Assembly (NCBI GenBank): GCA_914767715.1
Contig: OU612075.1
Coordinates: 9,300,001 to 9,364,000, forward strand
Reading direction: 5' to 3'
DNA from: Membranipora membranacea
Lineage: Eukaryota > Bryozoa > Gymnolaemata > Cheilostomatida > Membraniporidae
DNA: 64,000 nt
Part shown: positions 50,901-62,406 of the stretch, piece after piece
Position numbering within the stretch: position 1 is the first letter of the stretch
How the letters are laid out: every line of letters starts with the position of its first letter
Translations under genes and position numbers: made by a program
Notes under the pieces: model-generated
Databases searched by the model: none
What the model was told of the DNA's origin: nothing
The model's input: only the letters and a program-made list of their open reading frames with translations

Positions 50901-53900
50901 CCAGGTACACCAGGTTGTCCTTTTGGACCATCAAAGGCATCTCTACCACTGTCTCCTTTCTCTCCATCAGCTCCCTTTATACCTACATCACCTGGAGTTC
51001 CACTAAAACCACGTGGTCCCTACATTTAAAAGAAGTAATAATATGAGTTAGAGGCAAACTAAGCAGAAACCTTTATCATCCTGTATCTCACAGTTGTGAA
51101 GTGTCACTTGTGACAGTTGTGTGACCGAGGTTTGACAGTTGTCACTACATTAATCCCCCTCGTAAAAAGTTAGTTTCTTATGGATAAGAGTACAAGCTTT
51201 GAAATCTTAATAAAGCAAGGCCAATTTGTTATATGCAGCAGTATTTAAGATTTTTCAGACATTAGTTATTTGAATATCATGTAATATCAAACCTATTGCA
51301 TAATGCGGATCTATTTAGGCAATAATCAATTCATGAGTTTCAGTGTTGCTCATATAAACCGAGTACAACAAACGTATTTAATTATGAGATATGCACTTAC
51401 AGTGGGCCCAGCGCCACCTCTGACACCCTTTTCTCCGGTTGGTCCATCATCACCATCAAACCCTGGGTCTCCTGTCATACCAGATAATCCGGGTGGACCT
51501 GAGTTTCCCTTTGGTCCCTGTCAATAAATTCAGCTCAAATTGAAGTTTAAAGGAGCAAACTCAATTAACTAAATGTGATAAACTCTTCTATTAAAGCCGT
51601 TTTCTACTGATAGGCAACACAAAATCACATCAGACATTCCTTAGTTTCAAGTATGACTTAACATTCTACCAGAGAAGAACCGATACTTTTAAATAGCCGT
51701 CTTTTTGTTATCATCTTACTGCTTTGAAGATAATATTTGTATATTTATATGGTAGCTCTTACATCAGCCCCATCTCTTCCAGGAGGTCCAGGGGGACCGA
51801 CGACTCCAGTCCCTGGACTATCTGCTCCGGATTTACCAGCAGGACCAGCAGGACCTGGTACTCCCTGGTTTCCCTTAGTTCCTTTCTGTCCCTCTCTGCC
51901 TAATCCTCTTTCTCCTCTCTCTCCAGTTCGACCTCGAAGTCCTTTATCTCCCTTTGATCCAGGAGGTCCTGTGTATCACAACATTCATATATGAAAATCC
52001 ATATGCTTATGGCTATGATATGGCTATATTATGGCTATGATGTGGCTATGTTATGGCTACATCATGGCTACGTTATGGCTTTGTGATGGCTACTGGTGAA
52101 ACATTCCACAGTAATTGACTCTATATATTGAAAAATGTATCAGCAACAGCCTTATCAAGCCCAACAGGATAGTCTTAGGTGTAGGACATAGATTATCTCA
52201 TCGCTTCTCGGCCTATTGGCTAAGATCAAAGTGTCACTGCCAATGGCCGATTAGTGCCAGTTCAGTTTTGGCAGCTCGCTGCACACCCACGATTAGGAGG
52301 TCCACCATGACCTCACCTCTAGGATGCATTCTAGTTTTCTAGGATGTATCACATTCTCAGTATGAGGATTTAGGGCACTTTGCGTCCCTCTTTAGGGGCA
52401 GCCCAATCTTCTGTTTCTTCGCTAACAGCAAGATTATCTCAGCAGCATAGCAGCGGGTGCGCGCCTTCCATCAAGTTAGATAACTTCCATGAGATATGAA
52501 AACTGATGAAGTTTTAGAATTACCAATGAATATCTCATGCTAATATATTTCAATGTTTGTTTTTCTGTGTCAAGCGCCCTGCACTTAACTGTTTCTCCAC
52601 TATAAATATGTGTTATATATTCATGAATGTTTTTCTACCTCACTTGACCCAAGGTTACACTTACCGACCATTCCAGTAGTTCCTCTATCTCCTGGGTTAC
52701 CAGGTCGTCCATCCCGCCCTGGTGCCCCATCTCGGCCTGGGAATCCACGATCTCCCTTAACACCCTGTATATTAGAGGCTGAATCTCCTTTTGGTCCTGG
52801 TGAGCCAGTGTTACCACGTGGTCCTTCTCTTCCAGGCTGTCCAGGAAATCCAGGCAATCCTAAAATATGAGAAGTATTGAATATCCATAGCTTCACTTTT
52901 ATTGTGATAATGTATTTATTCTTGCTTGAAAGCTTGAATGACATAATCATAGGAAAATGGATAATACTTGTAACTTAGTGAACAAACCTGGAGGGCCGTC
53001 AGTTCCATTACATCCATCAACACCAGGTAATCCGCGCTGTCCAAAATCTCCAGGTAATCCTGGTATACCATTCAGTCCTGGGAACCCAGGCATTCCTGTC
53101 TTACCCTAAACAGCAAACAAATTTGGTGAAAGCAATGAAATTAATGATTATTATTATTATTGTTGATTATAATCAAATTTGACAGAAGCACGGAATCTTA
53201 ATCTGCATCAAAAAAACCGTTAAAGGACCTAATCCTTTTCAAATAAATCAGCTCATCAAATCATCATCATCAAAGTCTGAACAAAGCGACATTGGAATGT
53301 ATTGAGATTTTGCTGAAGGAACTAATATTTCCTGTCTGATTTATCAGGAGTTTTGAAATCTTAAGTCTAAATTAAGTGGAGTAGTTGTTATTTAATGATG
53401 TCATAGTAACAACACATACTTACCAAATCTCCTTTATTGCCGCGTACACCGTCACGTCCTTCCTCTCCCTTACTACCCTTTGGTCCAGGCAATCCTTCGA
53501 CTCCGCGAGGTCCTGTCAAACCCTTCTGTCCCTGTGGTCCCAGAGGCCCTGCATAACCCTGTCATGAGATAAAAAAGAACTAAATAGTAGAATCTCAATT
53601 ACTAAAGATTGCTGGAGAGCAGCTAAATAAAAAAGTGATTTACATTTACATTTTACATTAGCAATCAAAATACAGTCTACATACGATATTATTTAAAAAC
53701 GGGAGTTGCCCACTATTATATCAAGGTAACATAACTATGAGGTGCAATTGAGTATAAGGGTATATTTTTACTCAAAACATTGCAATCAACATACAGTCAT
53801 CATGATTGACGATATGATTTAAAGACTGGAGTTGCCCGCTACTATATCAAGGTAACATAACCATGAGGTAAAATTTAATAATAAAAATTTCGGTAAAAAT

Positions 53901-56900
53901 AAGCCCTTATACTGAAATTATTATCCTCCTATGATAATAGACTGAGAGCTCACCCTGTCCCCTTTCTCAGCAATGCACTTGCAGTTACCTGTCCCACCAC
54001 TGCAGTTACCACCTTCACATGGCTCCTCAGGCGCTGCCTATCAACATACAATTGGTTCATTTTAGTGAAGAAATAATAAAAATATAGCAGGCGTAATGCG
54101 ATTGCACAAAAATTTGGTAATAATGATTAGAGGTCAGATGATAAAAAATAACACTACTTTTCAGAGGGGTGGCTATTTTATCAACATTCTAATCTTGGTG
54201 ACAGAGTGTGCACCAATTTTAACAGATCTTTACTTCATGATAAGACGAGAATAAACTTAAAAAGTACTATTTTTAATAGAATTCAATAAAAAAAATGTAC
54301 CATCTTTGTACCTTCTCAACTTGGAGTGTAAATCAGTAGAAATTTTGACACAGGCTCCTTCAGAAACCTGGGGTAGTATTGTAAGTTAGATTGATAACTC
54401 ATGATGTTACCAAAAACCTAATCTAACCAAATCTCTGACTCACTTCATCAAACAGGGTCTTGAGTCGTTGATTCTCAGCTCTGTTCCTTGATGATGCTGA
54501 CTGATAGTCTGAATCTGATAGGAATCCATTCTGCCACTGCTCCAATATCTCTCTATATAACTTTTCATTATCTTCTATCTCAACTCTCAACTCTGCAGCC
54601 TAAAGATTTAAAATAATTTCAAAAATAAACTCAAGGTAGAAAAATTTTAATGAAACTGAAAAACATCTTCATGGAAATTGACTGGTCATTTCAATGGCCC
54701 CTTATCCATGTCAGCTGTCAGCAAGACAGGTTTTGTCTTGGGCTATTGTAGCTGGTATAAGAACAGAGAAAGCTGCACTTGGAACTCAGTAACCACTACT
54801 GGCTATGTTGCTGAAATACAAATGGCTGAAACAATGTGTCTATCTTAAAATGTGGCTCCCATGCATTTGTTGTCACTTTAGTATGCATGGATAGGGGGCG
54901 GCGTATTCCTACTTAACAACCCTGAACTGGCAGTAAACTAATCAACCAACCAATCTGGATTTAGCGTACAGTTGACACTTCGAAATTATACTAAAATGAC
55001 CTAGAAGCCACTAAGAAAGCAAAATTTGCATTAAGTAATATCTTGACCAGGGACCAGATACAAATCTAGTTGAAATTAGTTTTAATTCCATTGCCCTGCA
55101 AAGTATTTTGGGTGGCCTAGTTATCATTCAATTTTAGCAATTAAAAATCAGGTCATTAAACCCTCCTGCGTAATATGACACGATGAGATTTGAGACATAT
55201 TCAAACAGTTGTCTCGTACAGATGTGAGTTTTATTTCAGATGCATTACGTCGCCCCTCATGCATTGGGTAACTGAAATTCTTGGAACAAATTCAGAGCAT
55301 GTGTTACCCTGCCTAAAAAATAAACATGAAGTTCACACCTATACTTCAGATTGATTACACTCATGCATACGTAAGTTTATGTCCGCTTTAAATCAATTGA
55401 AATAAGCCAAGCATCTGCAAACCTCAGGATTTAAATATCATCTAGGCAAAGCAGCAGCCAAGCAATGGGTGCAAAGCAGCTGTTGCGACAGCAAATGGGA
55501 AAAATATTTCTGTTTTATACCCAACTCATGCTCTTGAGGTAAAAAGGCCCACACATATGTAACCCTAGAATTGAAGTCGAGTTGGGTTCTAAAAGCAGAT
55601 GCCAATTGAATGCCTGCTAGTATTGACAATTTGGCCTAATTAGCTTAGTTACAGGAGCATGAGGCCTTCCGTGGACTCAGGTAATTCAAGAATTAGCTGT
55701 TGACACCTCATATGATATTCTAGAGAGCATAAGATCCCATAAGATCCAAGCTCAACTAATCAACTTAGTGTAAAAATAGAGTTAAAGATAAAATGTTAAT
55801 TAAAACCACCATCCCAACAGCAAAGCATTACAATTGTTGCATCAAAAAACGTTTACAAAGCAAGGGGGATATTCATATCAACTGACACTTAAAGATTCAA
55901 ATCGGCGTCGAGGTGGAGGTGTAGGCCTATATCCCTGCAAAATAGTAAGACAACAAGACGAGAGTGAGTTAGCGAAATCAGAAGACAACAAATATTCATT
56001 TGTAAATATGTTACAGGCAAGAATAGCAATGACATGCATGAAACAAGAATACAGTTTGGCATTCACTGTAACATATATGGTGTTGTGATATATATAACTA
56101 ATAGTGAGACAGAGAGAAGAAACATATAGATAGAGAAGTTCAAGATACAGAAAGCTCTAATCAGGGAGGGATGGATATCCCCACCCTCTCTGCTCTTATT
56201 AGTACTCATGTCTTAGATTGGAGTTGTGCCCCTTATTTAAAATGATGAGACGATTTCAAGTTAGGAAATATTTAAAGTATCTTTCTGTCTAGAAGAATTT
56301 GACCAATCATGACACATTGTCTTTGAAATGAGATAAAATAACATAGAGCGACAACATAGCCTTAAATCCACGATTGCCTCAACAAAACCTATGAGCAAAT
56401 CATCTCTGCTGTTATCCAGATGTGACTGTCTCATAACCCACTCAATCACTTCCTAGAAATGTGTGAACTAGGGTGGAATCCAGGGTCACATTGTGTTTTT
56501 ATTATACCAACATTTCTTACATTTAAGTACGGATGGCCTTTGCCCAATACAAAGTTTCACTGCGATGGCCCACTTTCATATAGTGTAAAGTGTAAGCCAA
56601 AATGACCAGTCTGTAAAAAATTTGATTTCGATTCCGATAAAAAACCACGATTTTTATGGTCAATTTCTATCTTGGAAGTTTCTACTAATTAAGCTATGTC
56701 TCATGTTACAAAGTGGAGGAGGATGGGGGTGTGAACATACCCTTGAGTGTGCTGTAGTTTTGTCCTCGATCAATTGAACAGCCTCAGATCTGGACAGCTA
56801 CAACGAACATAAACACAATGCATCAATAATCTGAAAAACTTGTTATCCCAGTAGATTCAAGCAGTGGTGGTCTTACCTAATTTGGCAGGGTCGTAGTTCT

Positions 56901-59900
56901 AGGGGAGGCAAGGACACTCTGCCTCCCTCAGAATCCTCAATAGAGTGGCCTAAAAATGCTATAATTGAATATTCCATGTCAAAATCAATTCATTTGAGAC
57001 TTCCATTTGTTATTTATATCATCAAAATGCTTTAAAGGCTGGAGACTGTGGACTCGGGAGGAGCTTACCCTCCATGATTCCTAAACTATGGCCCTGTTTA
57101 GCAGCAGGATTTTTTAATAGAAGCCCAAGAGGAAGGAAATAGTGGAGACAAAAATTCATCCCGGAATATAAATAAAATGCTTCGTCTGCCTCTCATGAGA
57201 TAGTAAAAACATTGATGACCTGCTCCCGGCCAAAGGTTGTAAAAGCATCGCTAGATTAAACAAATAGTATATTGGGGCCTGACAACCAAATATGCGGGTT
57301 TGACGCTAGACAGCAGAGGTGCATATTTTTTAACATAAACTTGTTATACAATACCCTAATCAGGTCAAGAGCTAGGGCAAGGGTTTAGAAAGTTTTATGA
57401 CATAATATTCCACTCCTAGCCCAAACAATTGAGCAGCACCCCTCAGTAAAACTTCAGGTATTCAAGCTTTCATTGTTTTATAATGCTATAACTTATTCTG
57501 TTGTGAGCTCATTAGACCAGCTGGGATTTTTGGACCAAAATATGTCATCTAAATGCATCTTACTCGAGGGTCTAATAAAAACAACGCCTGCTGTCTGAGA
57601 GAGGTGAATAAAAATAGATCTAAACCCATAAACATATAAAAACCAAGTATTTACTATTTACATGTATATGTCTAAACCATATCAATGCTATTGCCACTAT
57701 AAAAGTCTGTGCCAAATTACTGAATTTATTGCCAGATTTGAACAACCAACTAGTTATTTGCAAGGATGTACAGTAATATGTAGTATTTGATGCCACTTGT
57801 ACATCCTTACAAATAAATAGTTGGTTGTTCAAATCTGGCCAAAAAAATCAGTAATTCGGCAGTATTGGTGCCACTGGTGAAAAGTTGAATGGGTTGAGGT
57901 GTGAATATTTGTTTAGTTCATACGACACAGTCAGCTAGTCGGACAGCAATATCTAATTCATGACAGCAATGTCTGCTTGTTTTAGTTAGGTGTATTTTCT
58001 TAAACAGCCTCAGACTGATGCAAGAATAACATAAAACTGTTTGCTTTGGAAATCCCTAATCAAAAAGAGATAACAACAAGTTGTTAGTAATGAAACAAAC
58101 TTGTGCCAGGTAATTGTTCTGAGTGGAATTTCATAATGGCTGCAATTACCGCCTACGCTGCCATTTTATACCCCATGAGTAGGTACTGTACAATAATTTA
58201 GCTAAAATGGACTTAGCAGCAGCCTATATCAACACGCTCTTGGCACTGGCTGGTTTGAAACTTGTAGGTAGTAGGTTTGCCACCATGAAGCTGTCAAACA
58301 AAACTGGCACAAGACAGATCAGGGAAGTTCTTTGTGGTTGGAAAACCGTAACCATTCTTGTCAACCCAAAGATATTCCAGCAGGTTGAGCCACACTTGTT
58401 TGAGAAACAGAATATTTCAAAAGAAGCCTGAAGAGATAATACATTGTAGCGACCAAAATTATCCTTGAATTAGCATATAAAACTGAACAGATGAGATAAA
58501 TTACGGGGCATACCTCATTAATCCTCTGATCGAGTCGAGCAATGCTAACTCCCTCTTCCCAGGCAACACCGTACTGCTCTCCAGCCTGCTGCAGGGATAT
58601 GATGTCTTCGTTAGAGTAGTAGCCATCAGCTCCCGCCACAGGGATTGTGACAAACGGGGGCACGCTCCTCAGGGAGAACTGGAAGTCCCTAAAGTTTCTT
58701 CTCTCTGATTCCCATTCATTCAGCAGATAATCGACATCTGCCTTGGTTGCCAAACGCTGTTACAAAAGTAGGTTTATGATGAGAATGGTGGTTGCAATTT
58801 TACTAACCCTTCGAATAACTTCAATATATGCACAGAAATAATCCACATATATCAATGCTTCATAGCAATATACAAATGAAAGCAAAAGGCTGTAGCGACT
58901 GGATAATAACATGAATAAATTTCCTACTGGCCAATTTATAAGCAACTGCACTGCTATCAGAGTACTATTATCTTTGGATAAACTATTAAACCTATATAAC
59001 TCCGCTAAAATTCCTGTTCATATTCAGGAAAGTTCCAGGATTCTTAGGATTGATAGGAGTTGTCTACTCTCAGATCATGAGAGACAACTCTTCAGAACAT
59101 TTACAAGACTGGGTCAACGAATTGACTCCGGTTGAGAAGTCAAGATTATTTCTCGGTGTGGAAAGCATTGATAAGATTAAATGTCAAAAATCAAATTAAT
59201 GACGATCTTAACTAACCTCAAAAATGGCGCTTTCAATTCTTTTGTTTGATCCTTTGATGGCTTCGATGTTGTCCAGGCTAGTTCGATCGTTGATACCGTA
59301 ACGATACAGCGACTTGTAAGCCGCTATCAAGGCTTCGTCGTTACTGGTATATCTGACAGCTAAGTCCTTGATGTATCCGGACGGCTCAAGGTCATGGCCA
59401 TCGGACTGGTATCCATCCAGATCCACGGCACCGGTCTTTGTACTGTTAGTGTTTGCAGTTAGTTTGGCGTTGGGTTTTGAAGCATGCTTATTGACCAATT
59501 CACTGTCTACTGTAATAAAACTGGTTTCCTGCAAGGCAAAAGCGTCAAAACTTCCATTACACCATTTTTAGCTGGAAGCGCTAACAAGTTGATCTGATCA
59601 AGACCCATGGTATGAGGTAGAAAAGATTTGGTCAAATCAAAGTTCTATGATAAAGAGCAAGAGCGTCATTGGTTTATGTAATCACAATATGGAACGATAA
59701 AATCAATCATGCAATATCAGGATGCGGAATCAATGGTGAGCAAAATTTGAAAGCAAAGCAATTTGAACATCTATGAACAATTTATATTTTTTTCTTCTCT
59801 TTTAAACAATTTTAAGTGGAATAAAAATTTATTCTGACATTTGATATATATAATGAAGGGTGGTTACATAAAGGCTGTTGTTGCTAGTAGTGGGTATTTT

Positions 59901-60455
59901 AAATTAAAGGCCATTACAGCTGGGCCAAAATTAATTGAGTACCTAACAAATTTACTCCTGCGGAGATCCTGTAATTTATAGGGCTAGCTCATCACAATGT
60001 TTTCTGTATCATTAACTGTTAATATGTAATGCATCCTTATTTGAAGGGGCCTTTTCAGGTGCAGAAATCATTACCTACCTTTTGAACAGAAGTTCTTGAT
60101 CCGTCTAATTGAGCAATTATTTGTCCGACGCAACAAAGCGCAACCAGCGACAGCAACAATGTTCTAAAAAGAATTTTACAAAATAAGCGTGAAGCAAATA
60201 AAAATTTTTAGGTAGAAAAATATATTTGTCAATGTTAATCAGTCAATGTTGTGATCTGGCCAGCAAAATGAAGCTGAAAAATTTCACGCGACCCGCAGAT
60301 TTTCTAAAATTGGATAGAATGTCAATTGGACAAATACGAATCAAAATTAATACAGTTTATAATAATTAAAGTGATTTTGCCGCAGAGCAAGAGATGAGTT
60401 TTCAAAGTTTATTGAATTGTTACATATCTTACTTGCTGCTGCCCGCTGTCCCCAT
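37403..60455 (-). CDS. Collagen type IV alpha chain, complete (2033 aa, 37 exons)
   Basis: Exons, 5' to 3': 60455-60433, 60163-60079, 59528-59217, 58756-58514, 56797-56741, 54599-54444, 54037-53954, 53558-53424, 53105-52988, 52859-52665, 51968-51763, 51517-51401, 51019-50855, 50488-50284, 49978-49830, 49445-49310, 48974-48796, 48253-48053, 47806-47618, 47415-47325, 46868-46663, 46167-46071, 45465-45322, 44986-44798, 44505-44362, 44086-43943, 43545-43379, 43237-43084, 42772-42683, 41048-40869, 40623-40432, 40187-39990, 39854-39591, 39252-39109, 38937-38773, 38488-38202, 37693-37403. All phases agree. Plan: signal peptide ([17 protein letters not shown]), about 290 residues of non-collagenous sequence, a 7S-like four-Cys segment, about 1470 residues of interrupted Gly-X-Y, and NC1. 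Collagen IV trimers form the basement-membrane network. Cysteines inside the helix occur in GCNGTDG, GRPCTKG and GGECRVPF. Vertebrate chains are about 1670 residues; the excess here is mainly the N-terminal extension. It diverges from another collagen IV gene at 61248. Confidence 0.95.
40321..40425. repeat. Small hairpin plus short tandem repeat
   Basis: Arms AAGCGTCTATAATGAT (40321-40336) and complement with one mismatch (40348-40363), followed by four imperfect units of GTATGCAATAA(A/T). Intronic. Confidence 0.7.
40663..40712 (+). repeat. Tandem repeat (TGTAGATTGTAGAAT)n
   Basis: Three to four imperfect 15-base units in a collagen IV intron. Confidence 0.8.
41446..41656. repeat. Imperfect foldback repeat
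   Basis: Left arm GAGAAACCATAGC...GTGAGCTAGGC (41446-41513) is inversely related to the right arm GCCTAGCTCAC...CATGGCTTCTC (41580-41645), with indels. It lies in the 1.6-kb intron between collagen exons 29 and 30, which otherwise holds nothing I can name. Confidence 0.6.
43601..43685 (+). repeat. Tandem repeat (GAGTTTTCYCATKA)n
   Basis: About six imperfect 14-base units, directly beside the acceptor of collagen exon 27. On the minus strand this is the polypyrimidine-poor region upstream of the splice site. Confidence 0.75.
44068..44360. repeat. Tandem partial duplication of a collagen exon edge and intron
   Basis: 44070-44215 and 44222-44360 are diverged copies: CCCCTGTCACCTGA / CCCCGGTCACCTGA at the start, then TTGATTGAAAGCTA, and TTAGATACTAC-TTACC at the end. 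The second copy keeps only the splice-edge of the exon. Confidence 0.75.
45541..45731 (-). repeat. tRNA-derived SINE
   Basis: Minus strand: GGAGGTAGCTCGGTTGGTTG (box A-like), GTTCGAATCC (box B), then CCCAGGTGTGCTCTGACC and CTGAGAGCAACTTGG. It lies in the intron between collagen IV exons 22 and 23. Confidence 0.9.
50600..50705 (+). repeat. Foldback repeat family B, another copy
   Basis: CAAGTTTGGTCCAT...TGCGGCGTGACCAGTGGA...CATCGGATTAAACTTG; the centre is shared with 27864-27925 and the ends are inversely related. In a collagen IV intron. Confidence 0.65.
52001..52097 (+). repeat. Tandem repeat (TTATGGCTATGA)n
   Basis: About eight imperfect 11-12-base units in the collagen intron that also holds the U2-headed element. 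Confidence 0.85.
52190..52441 (+). mobile_element. U2 snRNA-headed retroposon with 11-bp target-site duplication
   Basis: The element 52201-52430 starts TCGCTTCTCGGCCTATTGGC then TAAGATCAAAGTGT, which matches the highly conserved 5' end of U2 snRNA (one substitution and one extra base). The remaining 190 bases are not U2. The element is bracketed by AGATTATCTCA at 52190-52200 and 52431-52441. There is no poly(A) tail. The same body occurs at 35185-35433, so this is a repeated family, presumably mobilised by a LINE reverse transcriptase. It lies in the intron between collagen IV exons 10 and 11. Confidence 0.85.
53954..54037 (-). other. 7S-like cysteine segment of collagen IV
   Basis: An 84-base exon encodes [15 protein letters not shown] followed by AEKGDR, just before the first Gly-X-Y exon. 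The four cysteines match the count and spacing style of the 7S region of collagen IV, which links four molecules through disulfides. Confidence 0.8.
56885..57100 (+). repeat. Dispersed repeat family A, copy 3
   Basis: Inverse of 28785-29015: TTCTAGGGGAGGCA, TAGAGTGGCCTAAAAATGCT, CATCAAAATGCTTTAAAGGC. In an intron of the collagen IV gene. Confidence 0.8.
57710..57860. repeat. Foldback (MITE-like) hairpin, long arms
   Basis: The core arms 57731-57770 and 57800-57839 match at 38 of 40 positions, and the similarity extends outward about 18 bases (ATTACTGA). In the intron between collagen exons 4 and 5. Confidence 0.9.
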
Positions 60456-61247
60456 ATTTCCAGCCGGATATTTATAGCCTTTTAGCAGGCCTGTCACTGT
60501 GTTAGCCCAGTGATAAGTAAAGTCTGTCTAATGCTGTCTAAACTCTATCTATTCCAACCTCCTCTCACGACAACAAGATACTTTATACAAGAATTTTAGT
60601 CATAAGCTAGCCAGTCTTTCCTCAGTGCCTTTCAGCAAAGTAGCCAGCCACAACCAAACTGAACTTTCAGAAATCTCTACACATGTGCTAGGCGGAACTA
60701 ACCTTGTGAACTAAGGCATAAACAAACTTTGTCCAATTAGCAGATGACTTTAATGAACGTCTGCATTTGATTGGTAGTTTATAAAAGTCACTACGCACAC
60801 ATGTTTCTCACATGCAAATTGGTGTTTTAGTACGCATCACAAATTAGTTTCACATGTTGGTAATATTCTGGCTCATTTTCCATCTTTTAACATCTGGTGA
60901 GGGTTTTTATTTAACGCAGTCAGGTGTTCAATAGTTTAGACATAATATTTGTAAAAAGATAACATAATTTATAGGAGATTTCTACATTTTCTATTTTTCT
61001 ATAATTTGAGTGATGAGGCTCACAAGCAGTAGAAGACTTAGGCCACTCACACCTGGAATGGCTACTTGCAGATGAAGGTTGTCTGAGAGCTCAAGCCAGC
61101 CAGGGAATCAGAGTTTCTTATCAATTCCTTCTTATTCTTCTTCTGACTAGACTAGAGATTGTGAGCCAACACTAGAGGACATACAGAAGTGTGACTGATT
61201 GTGTGCAAATACTGGAAAGGGATTTAAAATCCCAACAAAGAATAAAA
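60456..61247. promoter_or_regulatory. Shared divergent promoter region of two collagen IV genes
   Basis: A 792-base gap between the start codons of two oppositely transcribed collagen IV genes. For the plus-strand gene there is ATTGG at 60769-60773 and TTATAAAAG at 60779-60787, spaced as CCAAT and TATA elements could be. On the minus strand TATAAATA lies at 60469-60476, but only 14 bases upstream of the chosen ATG, too close to act as a normal TATA box for that start. No other gene is seen. Confidence 0.7.
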
Positions 61248-62406
61248 ATGTCCAAGCACATTTTTGGAGGAGCGACTGAGCTGCTCTGTGTGGGCACTTT
61301 ACTTATTATACTTATCTCTCAACATTCAACTGAAGCAGTAAGTAATTATGAACATTTTTGTTCTGTATAATTTGCAAAAAAGACTAAAAAGATGTCTGAA
61401 TATGTAATGAATTGACCAGACCTCACTTTGACCATGGCATAATTATGTCATGAAACCATACTGGCTTTATCTTGCTCAGTAATTTCTTTGACTGGCCTGA
61501 CTGAAATGTACAGGTGGGATACCATGTACCGCTGTGTTGATCTGTGATAGTAATATAAGACTGGAGCACGATGGATAAAATAATTTAATAATCTCTCATT
61601 TTAAGCCATAGTGTGGTTGAGTAAGATATATGTATCCATATATCTATCACGCACAATTTTATTTTTTGTTACTAGAATGATAAATTTGCAAAATTTTTCA
61701 AATAGCAGGAGAGTCATGGAAATTTTCTTCTCCGATATTTTTCTCATCATCTCATTGCATGCTGCAAATTTTTACATGGGTGCAACTGCACCTGAAAAGG
61801 CCCCTTTAATTCATCTCTATGGTGATATATACACACTGTATTCTGACAGCATTTTTGTAGTGCTGACTATTGTACGCTAATGATAATAACCGTGATATTA
61901 TTGTTATAGAGCAGAGGTCTGTTATTAATGGCCCAGCCACCCAGATTAATTACCAACAGGCGTTGAGTAGCCTTCTTTTGCATAGTCTGCTACTCGAATA
62001 CCTGAAATGCAATAAAACTTTAATGGGCTGTTCGGAGGCCCATTATGATGTGTTTATAAGAGGGGCCCTGTTTGTGGTCGATTGTTGGTATATTTCTTAT
62101 ATAATTGACATTTAACTGGTTCATTGAATTTCAGCCGCTCAAGTCAGCAGCTGCGCATCATCCACTAAATGAAAATGAGGCTATTCGTGCAGCATGCATC
62201 AGCCAATTGATACCTCAAAAAATCAGTATAGGCCTCTCCGATTATGTGCGATGCCATCACACTTATTTGCTTCCCTCTTTTCTCGTTGATGACCCAATGA
62301 CCATATTCTGCTGTGAACTATTGTGATACTCTGTCTGTTTTAGGCCTGTGGGGAGAGAGGATGTGATATGCCATGTGACCTGTGTAAAGGCATCAGAGGG
62401 ATCAAG
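61248..62406 (+). CDS. Second collagen type IV alpha chain, first two exons (partial)
   Basis: Exon 61248-61337 encodes a signal peptide: MSKHIFGGATELL, then a hydrophobic run VGTLLIILIS, ending TEA, in phase 0. Exon 62344-62406 encodes ACGERGCDMPCDLCKG then IRGIK, a four-cysteine 7S-like segment leading into the helix, comparable to the start of vertebrate collagen IV. The first Gly-X-Y exon is not visible before the window ends, so the rest lies to the right. Unlike the divergent partner it has no N-terminal extension. The short open frames within its intron 1 (61611-62326) look like chance. Confidence 0.8.

Larger units (their letters stand above)
39109..53558 (-). other. Triple-helical (Gly-X-Y) region, 27 exons
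   Basis: Residues about 321-1790. Glycine recurs every third residue with short interruptions (for example [38 protein letters not shown]). About half of the introns split a glycine codon after its first base (G|GN), and several exons are 90, 144, 180, 189 or 198 bases, multiples of nine, as in other collagen genes. Antisense proline-rich open frames here are shadows. Confidence 0.95.
54444..60163 (-). other. Non-collagenous N-terminal extension of the collagen IV chain
   Basis: Exons 3-6 encode about 256 residues between the signal peptide and the 7S segment. They are rich in charged residues, with likely helical or coiled parts ([48 protein letters not shown]) and one more globular stretch ([17 protein letters not shown]). 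No cysteine. I recognise no domain. Known vertebrate collagen IV chains have only a few residues here. Confidence 0.75.

Noticed and set aside
52201-52430. A functional U2 snRNA gene
   Set aside because: Only about 34 bases match U2; the branch-site-binding and Sm-site regions are missing, and the rest is a repeated body.
58207-58431. A 74-codon plus-strand frame in a collagen intron
   Set aside because: It starts with an ATG and has even composition, but there is no recognised domain, splice context or second copy; a decayed transposon fragment or chance.
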